DNA from: JAUVUV01 sp964548275
GTDB taxonomy: Bacteria > Gemmatimonadota > Glassbacteria > GWA2-58-10
Direction of reading: 5' to 3'
DNA length: 64,000 bases
NCBI GenBank assembly: GCA_964548275.1
Contig: CAZJQI010000010.1
Location: 18,043-82,042, forward strand
Below the pieces are notes generated by a model. The model did no database searches. It saw only the letters and a program-made list of their open reading frames with translations, and was not told the DNA's origin. The position numbers were made by a program, and so were the translations under genes. Below are positions 43,402-52,862 of this stretch, piece by piece; position 1 is the first letter of the stretch; every line of letters starts with the position of its first letter.

Positions 43402-44232
43402 TCATTTTATATCGTAAGGTATCGCTTCCAGGTGATCGAAACACACGAGTTGAGTCACACCGAGTTGTTTCAGAAGTTTCCTTACCTGCGCGAAATGGCG
43501 GCCGACCTCCTCCGGGGCGTGGGCGTCGCTGCCCAGGGTGAGGCGAATGCCCCGGGCCACTGCCCTCTCGAGGATCCCAAATCCAGGGTACTGCTCCCTG
43601 CAGGGTCTATCCAGGCCGGATGAGTTGATCTCGAGCACCAGGCCGGTTTCAGCGATCCGGTCGAGAATTTCATTGACCAGACTGCCGTGGTCGTGCTTTG
43701 GGGTGAGACCGCTGAGGGAATTGAATTTTTTAACCAGGTCCAGATGGCCGACTATGGTGCAGTACTCATTCGATACCATCTCGAGCAGGGTTTCGTAATA
43801 ACGCTCGTAAACGCCATCAATGCCACCGGCGAACCGATCCAGGCCGGCGAGCAAGTGTTCCGGCGAGTAATCGACTATCACGCCATCGACAATATGCACG
43901 GAAGCCAGACAGTAGTCCAAGCCAAACCTGCGCGCCTCATTCAGCGGGTGATAAGAATTATCCGGGCCCAGATAATCGAACTCCGAGCCGATCCGGATCT
44001 TGATACGCTCCGCATAGGTTTCCCGCAAACGGGCCGTTTCCTGAAGGTAGGTATCATACATTTGCTCTGGTATTACGCAGTCAGGCGCCGGAGGATCGAA
44101 ACCGGGCGGATAGGGAAAGTGCCCGCTGAAACCGATCTCGTCCAGGCCCAGTTGGATCGCCCGCTCCACGTACTCCTCCATTTTTCCGGTTGCGTGTCCA
44201 CAGAGAGTGGTATGCATGTGATAATCGATCAA
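43402..44232 (-). CDS. hisK: PHP-family histidinol-phosphatase (HisK/HisJ type)
   Basis: About 276 aa. PHP metal motifs: DYHMHTTLCGH at the N-terminus, ASVHIVDG, GHLDLVKKF, and GSDAHAPEEVG near the C-terminus. It hydrolyses histidinol phosphate in organisms with monofunctional HisB. TTG at 44232, with AAGGA 10 nt upstream, places the PHP motif right at the start as in characterised members; the longer in-frame start at 44364 adds an unlikely 44 residues. It is far from the his operon, which has its own HAD phosphatase. Confidence 0.85.
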   Translation of the reverse strand: MIDYHMHTTLCGHATGKMEEYVERAIQLGLDEIGFSGHFPYPPGFDPPAPDCVIPEQMYDTYLQETARLRETYAERIKIRIGSEFDYLGPDNSYHPLNEARRFGLDYCLASVHIVDGVIVDYSPEHLLAGLDRFAGGIDGVYERYYETLLEMVSNEYCTIVGHLDLVKKFNSLSGLTPKHDHGSLVNEILDRIAETGLVLEINSSGLDRPCREQYPGFGILERAVARGIRLTLGSDAHAPEEVGRHFAQVRKLLKQLGVTQLVCFDHLEAIPYDIK

Positions 44233-44342
44233 AATCCAGGATTCCTTATCCGGAAAGGTTAAACCAGCCTTTTGGCCAAAGGTTAAATTTGCAGGCAAGA
44301 TAATACATTTGACCTGAGGAAGAAATTGAATTTTGCGAGGGG

Positions 44343-44383
44343 AAAAATTTTCAGGCGGGTTCACCTGTCAACAAAGGAACCCG
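44343..44383 (-). terminator. Possible intrinsic terminator after ptsI
   Basis: CGGGTTC (44356-44362) and GAACCCG (44377-44383) form a stem. On the minus strand it is followed by GCCTGAAAATTTTT. The T run starts several bases after the stem, so activity is uncertain. It would close the long kds-lpt-rpoN-pts cluster. Confidence 0.45.
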
Positions 44384-44417
44384 GCGGAATTGAAACAGAT
44401 AAGGCGGAAGCATATTA

Positions 44418-46232
44418 TTATTCGGTATAAAGCTCGATAATGCCCCTGTCGATCTCTTCGACCTGCTGTGCCAGATAGTTTTTAATCCTGCCCACACTGT
44501 TGAGAGCAAGGACCTTATCGGCAACTTCGCGGGCATGCGAGTAACTGACGGAACGGATTATCTTTTTTATTCCTGGAATCGAGGTGGGGCTGGCTGAGAG
44601 CTCATCCACACCAAGGCCGACCAGCAGGAGGGCCGAGTATGGATTTCCCGCCATTTCACCGCAGACCCCGACCCACTTATTATATTTCTTGGCCCTGGTT
44701 ATTACAAAATCAATCAGCCGAATCACCGCCGGGTTGAAAGGCTCGTACAGGTGTGCCACACGTTCATTGCCCCGATCGACTGCAATCAGGTACTGGATCA
44801 GATCGTTGGTCCCGATACTGATGAAATCAACAAACGGGAGAAAGTCCTCTACCATCATCGCAGCAGAGGGAACCTCGATCATGCTGCCCACTTTGACCTT
44901 TTCAGGTATCGGCAGGCCCTCATTCACCAGTTCACGCCGCACTTTTCTGATAAATGCCATCGACTTTTTCAACTCCTCGATGGTCGAAATGAACGGCAGA
45001 AGGATTTTTATGTTGCCCTCCAGGGTGGCGCGGAACAAGGCTCTCAACTGCGTGCGGAAAATGTACTTGTGCTTGAGGCAAATACGAATCGCACGGTTTC
45101 CCAGGAAGGGATTGGGGTCCGGGGTGGACTGGAACTGCACAGCGAATTTATCCGCCCCTGCATCCAGAGTACGGATAATCACTGGATCAGGGTGCAGACG
45201 GCGAGCCACCTCGGCGTAGGCCTGGTACTGTTCTTCTTCCGTGGGCAGCTTACTGCGAGTAAGATAGAGAAATTCGGAACGGAAAAGCCCTACTCCTTTT
45301 GCCCCGTGGCTGATCACAGAATCGACCTCTTTAGGAAATTCGATATTCGCCGACAGCTCGACAAGCCTGCCGTCCACTGTTTTCGCGGGCAGGTCTCTTA
45401 GTTTGGCCAGCCGGTCTTCGATCATCCTGTAATCTTTGGCCCTGAAATAAAAGTCCTGCAACTCGGCTTTCCTGGGCCTGATAATCACCTTGCCGGCATA
45501 GCCGTCTACTATTATCCCATCGTCGGTATTCACCAGTTCGGTAATATTTCCCAGGCCGACCACGGCCGGTATTTCGAGCGAGCGGCTGAGAATGGCGGTG
45601 TGGCTGGTAGTCCCGCCGACATCGGTGGCACAGCCGAGAACCAGCTTGCGGTCGAGTTGCGCGGTCTGGCTAGGAGTAAGGTCGTGGGCCACAAGTACTG
45701 CCTGCTCCTGGAGATCCATTCTGGAAGGCTCACTCAGCCCCATGAGATTGGCCATCACCCGGCGCTCCACGTCCCGGAGGTCTGCCACGCGCTCCCGCAG
45801 ATAACTGTCGTTGCGGTCAGACCCGATCACCTTGACAATCTTGTCCACGGTAATAGAATATGCCTGCTCGGCGCCTACAAGCTTATCTCTGATAAAGGAA
45901 ATCGTCTGATCGGTGATAATCGTATCGTCGATCATCAGAAGGTGGGCATCGAATATCTGAGGGGTTTTATCCTTGAGTTTCTTTTTGAGATTATTCTGTA
46001 GATTCAGGCACTGGTCCCGCGTGGTGGTCAAAGAGTTACGGAATCGCTCGATTTCATCATCCACCTCACCCCGCCTCAATTTCCTGATCGGTATGTTGGG
46101 TAAACCGAAAGAAATCACGAAAGCCTTAGCCATAACCAGCCCTGGAGAGGCTGCGAGACCTGATACAACAAGCTCGCTGCTTTTTTTCTTTCTTTTGACC
46201 TTGAGGGTTTTTCCTACTCTTGGCCCAGGCAT
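44418..46232 (-). CDS. ptsI: Phosphoenolpyruvate-protein phosphotransferase (PTS enzyme I)
   Basis: 604 aa. Phosphohistidine motif GGTTSHTAILSRSLEIPAVVGL; PEP site GTNDLIQYLIAVDRGN; catalytic Cys in VGVCGEMAG. It moves phosphate from PEP to HPr. ATG 46232 directly follows the hpr stop (TGA-A-ATG); longer in-frame starts lie inside hpr. No PTS sugar permease (EII) is present in the window, suggesting a regulatory role. Confidence 0.93.
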   Translation of the reverse strand: MPGPRVGKTLKVKRKKKSSELVVSGLAASPGLVMAKAFVISFGLPNIPIRKLRRGEVDDEIERFRNSLTTTRDQCLNLQNNLKKKLKDKTPQIFDAHLLMIDDTIITDQTISFIRDKLVGAEQAYSITVDKIVKVIGSDRNDSYLRERVADLRDVERRVMANLMGLSEPSRMDLQEQAVLVAHDLTPSQTAQLDRKLVLGCATDVGGTTSHTAILSRSLEIPAVVGLGNITELVNTDDGIIVDGYAGKVIIRPRKAELQDFYFRAKDYRMIEDRLAKLRDLPAKTVDGRLVELSANIEFPKEVDSVISHGAKGVGLFRSEFLYLTRSKLPTEEEQYQAYAEVARRLHPDPVIIRTLDAGADKFAVQFQSTPDPNPFLGNRAIRICLKHKYIFRTQLRALFRATLEGNIKILLPFISTIEELKKSMAFIRKVRRELVNEGLPIPEKVKVGSMIEVPSAAMMVEDFLPFVDFISIGTNDLIQYLIAVDRGNERVAHLYEPFNPAVIRLIDFVITRAKKYNKWVGVCGEMAGNPYSALLLVGLGVDELSASPTSIPGIKKIIRSVSYSHAREVADKVLALNSVGRIKNYLAQQVEEIDRGIIELYTE

Positions 46233-46233
46233 T

Positions 46234-46521
46234 TCATGCATTCTCCTTTTCTTCCTCTTCAAATTTTCTCTCGAAAAGCTCTGTCACAGCGCTAAGAGCT
46301 TCCTCAGCGTCCTTGCCCGAAACAGTTAAAACAAGGCTGGAGCCATACTCTGCAGCAAGCATCATGATACCCAGTATGCTTTTGGCATTGACCTCCATAT
46401 CATTTTTTTTAATAAGGATCTCGCTTTTAAACTTGTTGGTGGTCTGAACCAGCATAGCCGCAGGCCTGGCGTGTAGTCCCAGCTTGTTCTGTATCTTTAC
46501 CTCTGCAGTTAAACTCGGCAT
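46234..46521 (-). CDS. ptsH: PTS phosphocarrier protein HPr
   Basis: 95 aa. His phosphorylation site in GLHARPAAMLVQ, and the regulatory serine in VNAKSILGIMML, the target of HPr kinase, is conserved. A Glu-rich C-terminal tail of about 10 residues extends beyond the usual length. Encoded between hprK and ptsI. Confidence 0.93.
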   Translation of the reverse strand: MPSLTAEVKIQNKLGLHARPAAMLVQTTNKFKSEILIKKNDMEVNAKSILGIMMLAAEYGSSLVLTVSGKDAEEALSAVTELFERKFEEEEKENA

Positions 46522-46609
46522 GGTTTTTTAATTCGAGTTTCGAGATGATGTCTTATCCCCAGTAGTGAACCGATTATCCTAATTATTCTATTTAGTCTAA
46601 ATTTATTGA

Positions 46610-47569
46610 TTATTCAGATAACTCGTCAATATAACTATCCTGACCCATTTCTTCAAGCAATCTGCGGTTAAACTCCTTTGCCGAATGATATCCCTTGAGT
46701 TTAAGAAGATAATTCATGGCGATAACTTCGCTGATAACCGTTATATCCTTTCCCGGCACCAGCGGAACCTGGACCAGGGGAAGTTCCACCCCCAGGATTT
46801 TAGTGTTCCGGTCAGCCAGGCCCGTACGGTCAAAAGCCACTTTCTCTTTCCATTGAACCAGTTCCACAACGACCTCGATCCTCTTGCGCGAACGTACGGC
46901 CCTGATACCGAAAAGCCGGAAAATATCGATAATTCCCAGGCCACGTATCTCCATGTGATGGCCGAATTTTTCATCCGCCATTCCCACAAGCGTGTTCTCC
47001 CCAACCCTGATAATATGGATCACATCATCGCAGACCAGCCTGTGTCCACATCCTACCAGATCCAGCACGCATTCGCTTTTGCCGATACCGCTGGCCCCTA
47101 TATACATCACTCCCACGCTGTAAACATCGGCCAGGGAACCGTGAACAAATGTATGGAGCGCAAAATACTGCTCCAGAAATCCGGAGAGCTTACGTGAGAA
47201 TTCCTGCGTACCCAGGGCTGTTCCCAGCACAGGTATCTTCTGCCGGTTGGCCACCTCAACCATCAGTTCCGGCGGCTTGAGGCTTTTGGAGACAACCATA
47301 CAGGGAATATCGAAAGAACACGTTGTTTCGATATAAGAGTTAAGTTTTTTCTGAGACAGGTTCTCCAGATAAACGATCTCTGTCTCCCCGAAAACAAGCG
47401 TCCGGTTGTAAGCGAATTTCTTGGTGAAACCACAAAGTATGAGTCCGGGCCTGCTGACCTCATGGCTCACAATCAGGCTTTCCAGGGTATGCTCTTCAGT
47501 AAAAAGGCTGAGTTTAAACCTTTCTTTATGCTGGGAATAAAACTGGCCTACTTTAATTGTTTTTTCCAT
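46610..47569 (-). CDS. hprK: HPr kinase/phosphorylase
   Basis: 319 aa. P-loop GASGIGKS followed by GHRLVCDDVIHI, and the family signature MEIRGLGIIDIFRLFG are present. It phosphorylates or dephosphorylates the HPr serine according to energy state. ATG 47569 gives the normal MEKTIKVGQF start. HprK in a diderm with rpoN nearby fits a regulatory, not transport, PTS. Confidence 0.93.
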   Translation of the reverse strand: MEKTIKVGQFYSQHKERFKLSLFTEEHTLESLIVSHEVSRPGLILCGFTKKFAYNRTLVFGETEIVYLENLSQKKLNSYIETTCSFDIPCMVVSKSLKPPELMVEVANRQKIPVLGTALGTQEFSRKLSGFLEQYFALHTFVHGSLADVYSVGVMYIGASGIGKSECVLDLVGCGHRLVCDDVIHIIRVGENTLVGMADEKFGHHMEIRGLGIIDIFRLFGIRAVRSRKRIEVVVELVQWKEKVAFDRTGLADRNTKILGVELPLVQVPLVPGKDITVISEVIAMNYLLKLKGYHSAKEFNRRLLEEMGQDSYIDELSE

Positions 47570-47673
47570 CAGAATGCCATGTGCAAAGAAGGGTTTAAGC
47601 AAAGCCGCGGCTCCCTGTTTTAAGAGGAAGACGCGGCTGTGATTTCAGTGAAATAGAAGAAACTGTTAAAAGC

Positions 47674-48105
47674 TCATGTCCCGGTTCTTTCCTCAGTTTC
47701 CTCGGTGATTTCTTCCTGTTCAAAAGTGAGCATCGGGACCTCACTCTCCACCATCTCCTCTTTTGCAGTCTCAGGGACAATGACTTTGCCGCTTAAAATC
47801 GCTTCCTCAGCAGTGAACCCTTTTCGGCGCATTTTCCCTTTGGATTTTATCAACTGTTTATAGAGTTTATCCACAGAAGAATCAATCGCAGCTCGTAAAT
47901 TTGTGCTCTTGTCCTTTGAAAAAAAAGTTCGGCGGGAGACACGCAGGGTAATCTCAACACTGTGTTCCTTCCCCTCATTATCCATCACTACATTGGCATC
48001 GATTATTTTACCATAACGCTTGGTCAATACTGAAAGCTTTCCTTCCAGATAATTTTTCAAGCTTTCGCTCAAGCCTGTATTCCTTCTCGTGATGGTTACC
48101 TGCAT
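47674..48105 (-). CDS. hpf: Ribosome hibernation promoting factor (HPF/RaiA family)
   Basis: 143 aa. The N-terminal S30AE domain (TGLSESLKNYLEGKLSVLTKRYGKIIDANVVM) is clear. The C-terminal 45 residues are Glu-rich and do not look like the dimerisation domain of long HPF, so this is a short form with a tail. ATG 48105 has GGAGG 6 nt upstream. It follows rpoN, as in many diderms. Confidence 0.88.
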   Translation of the reverse strand: MQVTITRRNTGLSESLKNYLEGKLSVLTKRYGKIIDANVVMDNEGKEHSVEITLRVSRRTFFSKDKSTNLRAAIDSSVDKLYKQLIKSKGKMRRKGFTAEEAILSGKVIVPETAKEEMVESEVPMLTFEQEEITEETEERTGT

Positions 48106-48408
48106 CCACTGCCTCCTTCGCATTGAAAGGGCAAAGAATAATTCGAATGACCCCCCAGTCTGAAAACATCTTTCAAAAATCAATCAAAGTCCTACTCCAT
48201 TTCCCGAATCAGGCTCGACCAGGTTTTGAATCAGGATCAACCTCTCTTTCCGTTAAGACTTGTTATAGATAACAGTGTTAAGAAGGAAAATTTGGGACAC
48301 AGGCTCGACCCGACCCATTAATATTTCTCAGGAGATCAAACATAAGCTTACGCAGATAACATGTGTTCAAGGGGGCGAAACAATTTGCTTGTTTATCCAA
48401 AATGGCTG
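48106..48408. other. rpoN-hpf intergenic region with a 14-bp palindrome
   Basis: About 300 bases without a gene. TGTTAT-AG-ATAACA at 48261-48274 is a symmetric candidate operator, flanked by two GTTAAG copies (about 48252 and 48276). hpf may thus have its own regulated promoter; no strong -35/-10 pair was seen. Confidence 0.4.
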
Positions 48409-49977
48409 TCATACTCTTTTACGCATTCTTGCAGGCAGGATACCCATCTGGTCCCGATACTTGGCGACAGTTCTTCTTGCAATCTGAAGACCACCCTCTT
48501 TAAGGCGGGCCACGATTTCCTGATCGGTGAGTGGCTTGGAGGAATCCTCGTTTTCGATCATCTTGGCTATTTTATCCTTGATTCCACGGGCGGAAACATC
48601 CTCGCCGGTATCGCTTGCCAGGCCGACACTGAAAAAGAATTTAAGCTGGAAAACACCGCGCGGAGTCTGGCAATACTTGTCGCTGGTTACCCGGCTGATC
48701 GTTGACTCATGCATGTCAATCGCTTCGGAAACCTCGCGGAGAGTCAACGGCTTAAGCTGACTAATCCCGTGTTCGAAGAAACCGCGCTGCTTGTTCACGA
48801 TATAGCGCATCACTTTGAGCATGGTTTGCTTGCGCTGTTCAATCGCCTGGATCAGCCAGTTTGCGCTGTTCAACTTATTGTAAATGAAATTTTTGGTCTT
48901 TCCTGTGAAATTTTTGCGATCACGGGCTATTTCCTGGTAGGCGCGGTTCAGCCGGAGCCTGGGAAAATTGGAATCGTTGACATAGACCATGTACTCGCCT
49001 TCGACCTTCTCCACAACCAGGTCCGGAACGACATAGTTGTCATCCCTGCCACTGCTGTAAAGCCTGCCAGGTTTGGGTTCCAGATGAGCAATCTCGTCAG
49101 TAGCGTCCTGAATCTTTTTCAGACTCAGACCAGTAGCTTTGGCGATCTCCTGCCAGTGCCTCTTGGAAAGCTGCTCGAAATATTCGCTCACAAGCTTGCA
49201 AACAAGGCTGTCTTCCCAGCCCTTTTCCCTGAGTTGAATCAGCAGGCATTCTTTCAGATCGCGTGCGCCCACACCCAGCGGCTCCAAGGTCTGAACGAAA
49301 CCCAGTACATGCTCGACTTCCGCCTCCTCCATGCGTAAGCGGAAGGCGATCTCGGAAACTGAGCTTGTCAGGTAGCCATCGTCGTTGATATCCCCGATTA
49401 TCTCTTCACCGATCCGGCGCTGGTTCTCATCAATCTTGAGAAGAACCAGTTGCTCGGTGAGATATTCATAAAGAGAGCGGCCATCGGAAGGGGCTTTCTC
49501 ATAGAACTCCCTGTCGTCGACTTCCTGGGCGAAATTATCGTAGTCGAAATCATTTTCTTCGAGGATTTTGTCCCAGTTAACATTTTCCTGGGTCTTGGTT
49601 GTCAGGTCACCATCCTCGGAATAATTATCTATCGAGGATTCAACATCTTTAGCCACTGGATTATCTTCCCCGAATGAAACATCTTGATCATCCTCTTGCC
49701 CGGAGCTCTCTTCTTTAGAATCTTCAACCCTGGAATCCTCTGGCAATTCTTCCTCACCCTCTTCTCTGGAATCCTCTTCAGCTTCCACATCGGTCGTTTC
49801 CACACCCTCCTCGGATTCCTCAATCAGCTCCAGGAACGGATTAACCATCAGTTCCTGTTTCAGGTGCAACTGCAAATCCAGCAAGGGCATCTGCAACAGG
49901 TCCATCGCCTGGTAAAGTCTCGGATTGATCGTCATCTCCTGGCGGTACTGGAGCTCCATACGATGCTGAAGTGCCAT
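48409..49977 (-). CDS. rpoN: RNA polymerase sigma-54 factor
   Basis: 522 aa. N-terminal activator-binding region (QYRQEMTINPRLYQAMDLLQMPLLDLQ), an acidic region II (about residues 60-110), core-binding region, HTH (EVSEAIDMHESTISRVTSDKY) and the RpoN box ARRTVAKYRDQMGI near the C-terminus. No sigma-54 activator (AAA+ EBP) is encoded in the window. Confidence 0.96.
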   Translation of the reverse strand: MALQHRMELQYRQEMTINPRLYQAMDLLQMPLLDLQLHLKQELMVNPFLELIEESEEGVETTDVEAEEDSREEGEEELPEDSRVEDSKEESSGQEDDQDVSFGEDNPVAKDVESSIDNYSEDGDLTTKTQENVNWDKILEENDFDYDNFAQEVDDREFYEKAPSDGRSLYEYLTEQLVLLKIDENQRRIGEEIIGDINDDGYLTSSVSEIAFRLRMEEAEVEHVLGFVQTLEPLGVGARDLKECLLIQLREKGWEDSLVCKLVSEYFEQLSKRHWQEIAKATGLSLKKIQDATDEIAHLEPKPGRLYSSGRDDNYVVPDLVVEKVEGEYMVYVNDSNFPRLRLNRAYQEIARDRKNFTGKTKNFIYNKLNSANWLIQAIEQRKQTMLKVMRYIVNKQRGFFEHGISQLKPLTLREVSEAIDMHESTISRVTSDKYCQTPRGVFQLKFFFSVGLASDTGEDVSARGIKDKIAKMIENEDSSKPLTDQEIVARLKEGGLQIARRTVAKYRDQMGILPARMRKRV

Positions 49978-50050
49978 AGCAGACCAACCTTGGTTACCAA
50001 TAACCTAAAACAGCGATCATTAAAGGGCTTTCGAAATTACTTTTTCGAAC

Positions 50051-50797
50051 TCACATCCTGAAATCATGTCCCAGGTAGAGTTTTCTTGCAGTAGGGTCGT
50101 TTATCAGCGTTTCTGCATCACCGCTCAAATGAATCCTTCCCTCGAACATGATATAAGCCCGGTCTGTGATCTGCAGGGTTTCGCGGACGTTATGATCGGT
50201 AATCAGAACTCCGATACCGCGCTCCCGCAGCCTGGAGATTATTCCCTGGATATCATCAACCGCGATCGGATCGACCCCGGCAAAAGGCTCATCAAGCAGA
50301 ATAAACTGGGGCTCGGTAATCAAAGCGCGGGTGATTTCCAGCCTTCTTCGTTCCCCTCCTGAGAGCGAGTAAGCCTTTCTCTGCCGGAGGTTTTCCAGGC
50401 CCAACTCCTCGAGCAATTCGATGCAACGCTTTTTTCTATTCCGCCGGGAGTAATTCAGAGTCTCGAGAATCGTCAACAGGTTTTCCTCAACCGTCAGCTT
50501 CCGGAATACCGAGGGTTCCTGGGGAAGGTATCCGATTCCGAGACGAGCCCGCCTGTACATCGGCAGTCCGGTAATTTCTCTTTCCGAAAGGTGAATCCTA
50601 CCGGCCTCAGGCCTGATCAAGCCCACTATTATGTAAAAAGTGGTTGTTTTTCCGGCTCCATTTGGTCCGAGAAGGCCTACAACCTCTCCCTTTTTTACCT
50701 CCAGGTCAACTTCGTTCACAACCCTGCGCTTCTTATAAACCTTGACCAAACCTTTTGTGTGTAAACAGGGTTCCGCCTGTGCGGAATTCTTATTCAA
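50051..50797 (-). CDS. lptB: LPS export ABC transporter ATPase LptB
   Basis: 248 aa. Walker A GPNGAGKT, signature LSGGERRRLEI, Walker B FILLDEPFAGVDP, H-loop TDHNV. It powers LPS extraction from the inner membrane; its partners LptF/LptG are not in the window. It lies directly upstream of rpoN on the minus strand, the order seen in many diderms. Confidence 0.95.
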   Translation of the reverse strand: MNKNSAQAEPCLHTKGLVKVYKKRRVVNEVDLEVKKGEVVGLLGPNGAGKTTTFYIIVGLIRPEAGRIHLSEREITGLPMYRRARLGIGYLPQEPSVFRKLTVEENLLTILETLNYSRRNRKKRCIELLEELGLENLRQRKAYSLSGGERRRLEITRALITEPQFILLDEPFAGVDPIAVDDIQGIISRLRERGIGVLITDHNVRETLQITDRAYIMFEGRIHLSGDAETLINDPTARKLYLGHDFRM

Positions 50798-50968
50798 AGA
50801 AGTTATTTCTGGCTTAATAATGCTTCGTCCCTTGGCTCTGGAATCAACGGCCGAACAAATCTTTCAATGCCGGTGTCAAAATCTAAACGTCTTTTTACAA
50901 ATTTCATGCCATCTCTTTGATTAATTCTATCCCAAAACCAAGTCAAAGTCAATAGGATTTATCATGGA

Positions 50969-52276
50969 CTAGAGGCTGTCATGGTGGGTTTTGAAACCGG
51001 CAGAGTCAGGTATAACAGTCATCCCAACCGAACTGTCGGCAGGGAGAAAAAGCCCGCGACCGCCGTCCGTGACCTCTACCGTTCCTAGCGCTCCATCACG
51101 CCAGATTAACAGCAACCTGGTTCCCTGGATGTAGGTTACGCCCGATTCGGCAGTCTCCCTGAAATAACTCCTGGCGTTACCAAGCGCAACAATACTGTCA
51201 AGAGCCTCCTCGCCGAAATAAAGCTCCAGATTGTCACCCTCGATCCAACTGCCTATTGCGGGCTCCTCGTCAGCAGAAATTCTGCCCAGATCCCGCCTTT
51301 CGCCCTCGAAATAGAATTCTCCGCGGGCATTCCGCACGGCGTTGATCCGTTTCAGCCGGCGGCTGTCTATAAACACATCGAGAAGCTCGCCTTGCAAATT
51401 GTAACGGGGATTCTCCACTACCGGCGGACCTTTGCGGAAATAGCTCACTCCCGCAACACGATCGTGAAACAGGCTGTCCGAGGTGATACTAAGGCTGTCA
51501 TCCCAGAGCCTGACCCTGCCGATTGCGAACAGGCTGTCATTGGCGTAACTTTTCAAAATGTCGCTGGTCAGGTAGTATGGGTCCAGGGAAAGCGTATCAT
51601 CGGCCTCATAGTAAGTAACCCTGGGCCTTCCGGAAAGGGTTAAAAGGCCTGTCTTGCGCTGGTATAGCGCGCTTGAGGCGACAGCCATCGAGCCGGACTC
51701 CACCTCGAGCATCTCCACATTGCCTGTTGCACGCAGCGTTTCGCTTCCATAGTCGTATTCCAGCTTATCGGCCCGTATTTCCCGGAGGCTGTCTCTTGCC
51801 ACCGCCCGGCCCTCGACCGCCATAAGCTCTGAGTCCCGGTAGTAATCTCCCCGCAGGCCAGTGCCGGAAAACTCTTTGGTAGCCCACCTCAAGCTGCCTA
51901 GCACCGTGTAATGCGCCTGCTCCACGTAATAGAACAGGGTATCGGAATGAAGGATGCGTTCCGTGTCAGTGAGAAAAACCGAATCGACACAGAGAAAGTA
52001 GCTTCCGGAGGGGTAATAAGTGAGGCTGCCGCACTTGATGCGCGAAGAAGCCCGCACAACTTTTACATTGCCCTGAAGGATAAACCTTTCGGCACCAGAG
52101 GGGTCTTTGCGCTGGAACAGATGATCGGCTTGCTCGATGGTGAAGGGAATATCCTGTCGGTTGGCCGCGGTTATATCAACTGGGGCACGTTGAGAATTCA
52201 CCGAGGATAGCTGGAGGAACAGTTCGGTGGTTAAAAGCAGGACAATGAAGTTTCTAAAAATCTTCCCCGAGGACAT
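50969..52276 (-). CDS. Large OstA/LptA-like periplasmic LPS transport protein
   Basis: 435 aa with a signal peptide (about residues 8-28). Repeated beta-jellyroll OstA units are seen as runs of short strands with a D-S-L/D-T-L rhythm (SDTLFYYVEQAHYTVLG, RADKLEYDYGSETLRATGNVEML, SDSLFHDRVAGVSYF). It is more than twice the length of E. coli LptA and resembles the long OstA-like proteins of the FCB group. It may form the LPS bridge alone. Overlaps lptC by 23 nt. Confidence 0.8.
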   Translation of the reverse strand: MSSGKIFRNFIVLLLTTELFLQLSSVNSQRAPVDITAANRQDIPFTIEQADHLFQRKDPSGAERFILQGNVKVVRASSRIKCGSLTYYPSGSYFLCVDSVFLTDTERILHSDTLFYYVEQAHYTVLGSLRWATKEFSGTGLRGDYYRDSELMAVEGRAVARDSLREIRADKLEYDYGSETLRATGNVEMLEVESGSMAVASSALYQRKTGLLTLSGRPRVTYYEADDTLSLDPYYLTSDILKSYANDSLFAIGRVRLWDDSLSITSDSLFHDRVAGVSYFRKGPPVVENPRYNLQGELLDVFIDSRRLKRINAVRNARGEFYFEGERRDLGRISADEEPAIGSWIEGDNLELYFGEEALDSIVALGNARSYFRETAESGVTYIQGTRLLLIWRDGALGTVEVTDGGRGLFLPADSSVGMTVIPDSAGFKTHHDSL

Positions 52277-52862
52277 GTATGTCTCCGGTCGGGTTTTTCA
52301 CTTCGAGATTCTCGAACCCTGCATCCGCCTCGATCCCGTCGCCGAAAACCACTCCCCGCGGGCTTCGAATCTCCACTGCGGAATCGCCGAGGATGCGGTT
52401 ATCTTTCTTTTTCCAGACCAGGTGTTCGGTGAGCAGCGTTTTCGTGCTGTCGCTGGAGATCACCACCACCGAATCCATCGCTTCCATATCCCCTGAATCG
52501 GTGTGGATCCATCCCTTACGGGAGGTCATCACGGATTTGATAGCACCGGTCTGGGTATAGAAAAGCACGACCAGGTTTTCGGCTTTGAAAAGGCCTTTTG
52601 CCGTATATTTTTCGGCCCGGTCGGCCTGAACCCAGCCTTTCTTGATCCCGCTTTCGGTGATTGTCATCTCGAAGCCGTCGAAAATCTGGTCCGGTATCTC
52701 AACGCTCTGTTCCCCACCGGGTACCTGAGCGATTTCCTTTTCCCCGCAACCGGCAGAGAGAAGACAGAGCATTATGAAAAAAACCCCGGCCAATATTCCG
52801 GCGGTGGATGAAAAAAGGCTCGAAATCACCATTTTTTCTTTATGATAATAGCCAGGAATCAT
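52254..52862 (-). CDS. lptC: LptC-like protein, probable lipoprotein
   Basis: 202 aa. The N-terminal hydrophobic stretch ends in lipobox LSAGC (about residues 35-39), so it is probably lipid-anchored rather than held by a membrane helix as in E. coli LptC. The rest is an LptC/OstA-like jellyroll (GFEMTITESGIKKGWVQADRAEKY, VVFGDGIEADAGFEN). It receives LPS from the LptBFG transporter. Overlaps kdsD by ATGA; ATG 52832 is an alternative start. Confidence 0.8.
   Translation of the reverse strand: MIPGYYHKEKMVISSLFSSTAGILAGVFFIMLCLLSAGCGEKEIAQVPGGEQSVEIPDQIFDGFEMTITESGIKKGWVQADRAEKYTAKGLFKAENLVVLFYTQTGAIKSVMTSRKGWIHTDSGDMEAMDSVVVISSDSTKTLLTEHLVWKKKDNRILGDSAVEIRSPRGVVFGDGIEADAGFENLEVKNPTGDIHVLGEDF

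Noticed and set aside
47603..47638. Stem AGCCGCG/CGCGGCT between hpf and hprK as a terminator
   Set aside because: No adequate T run follows on the minus strand, and terminating here would cut hprK, hpr and ptsI off from the cluster.
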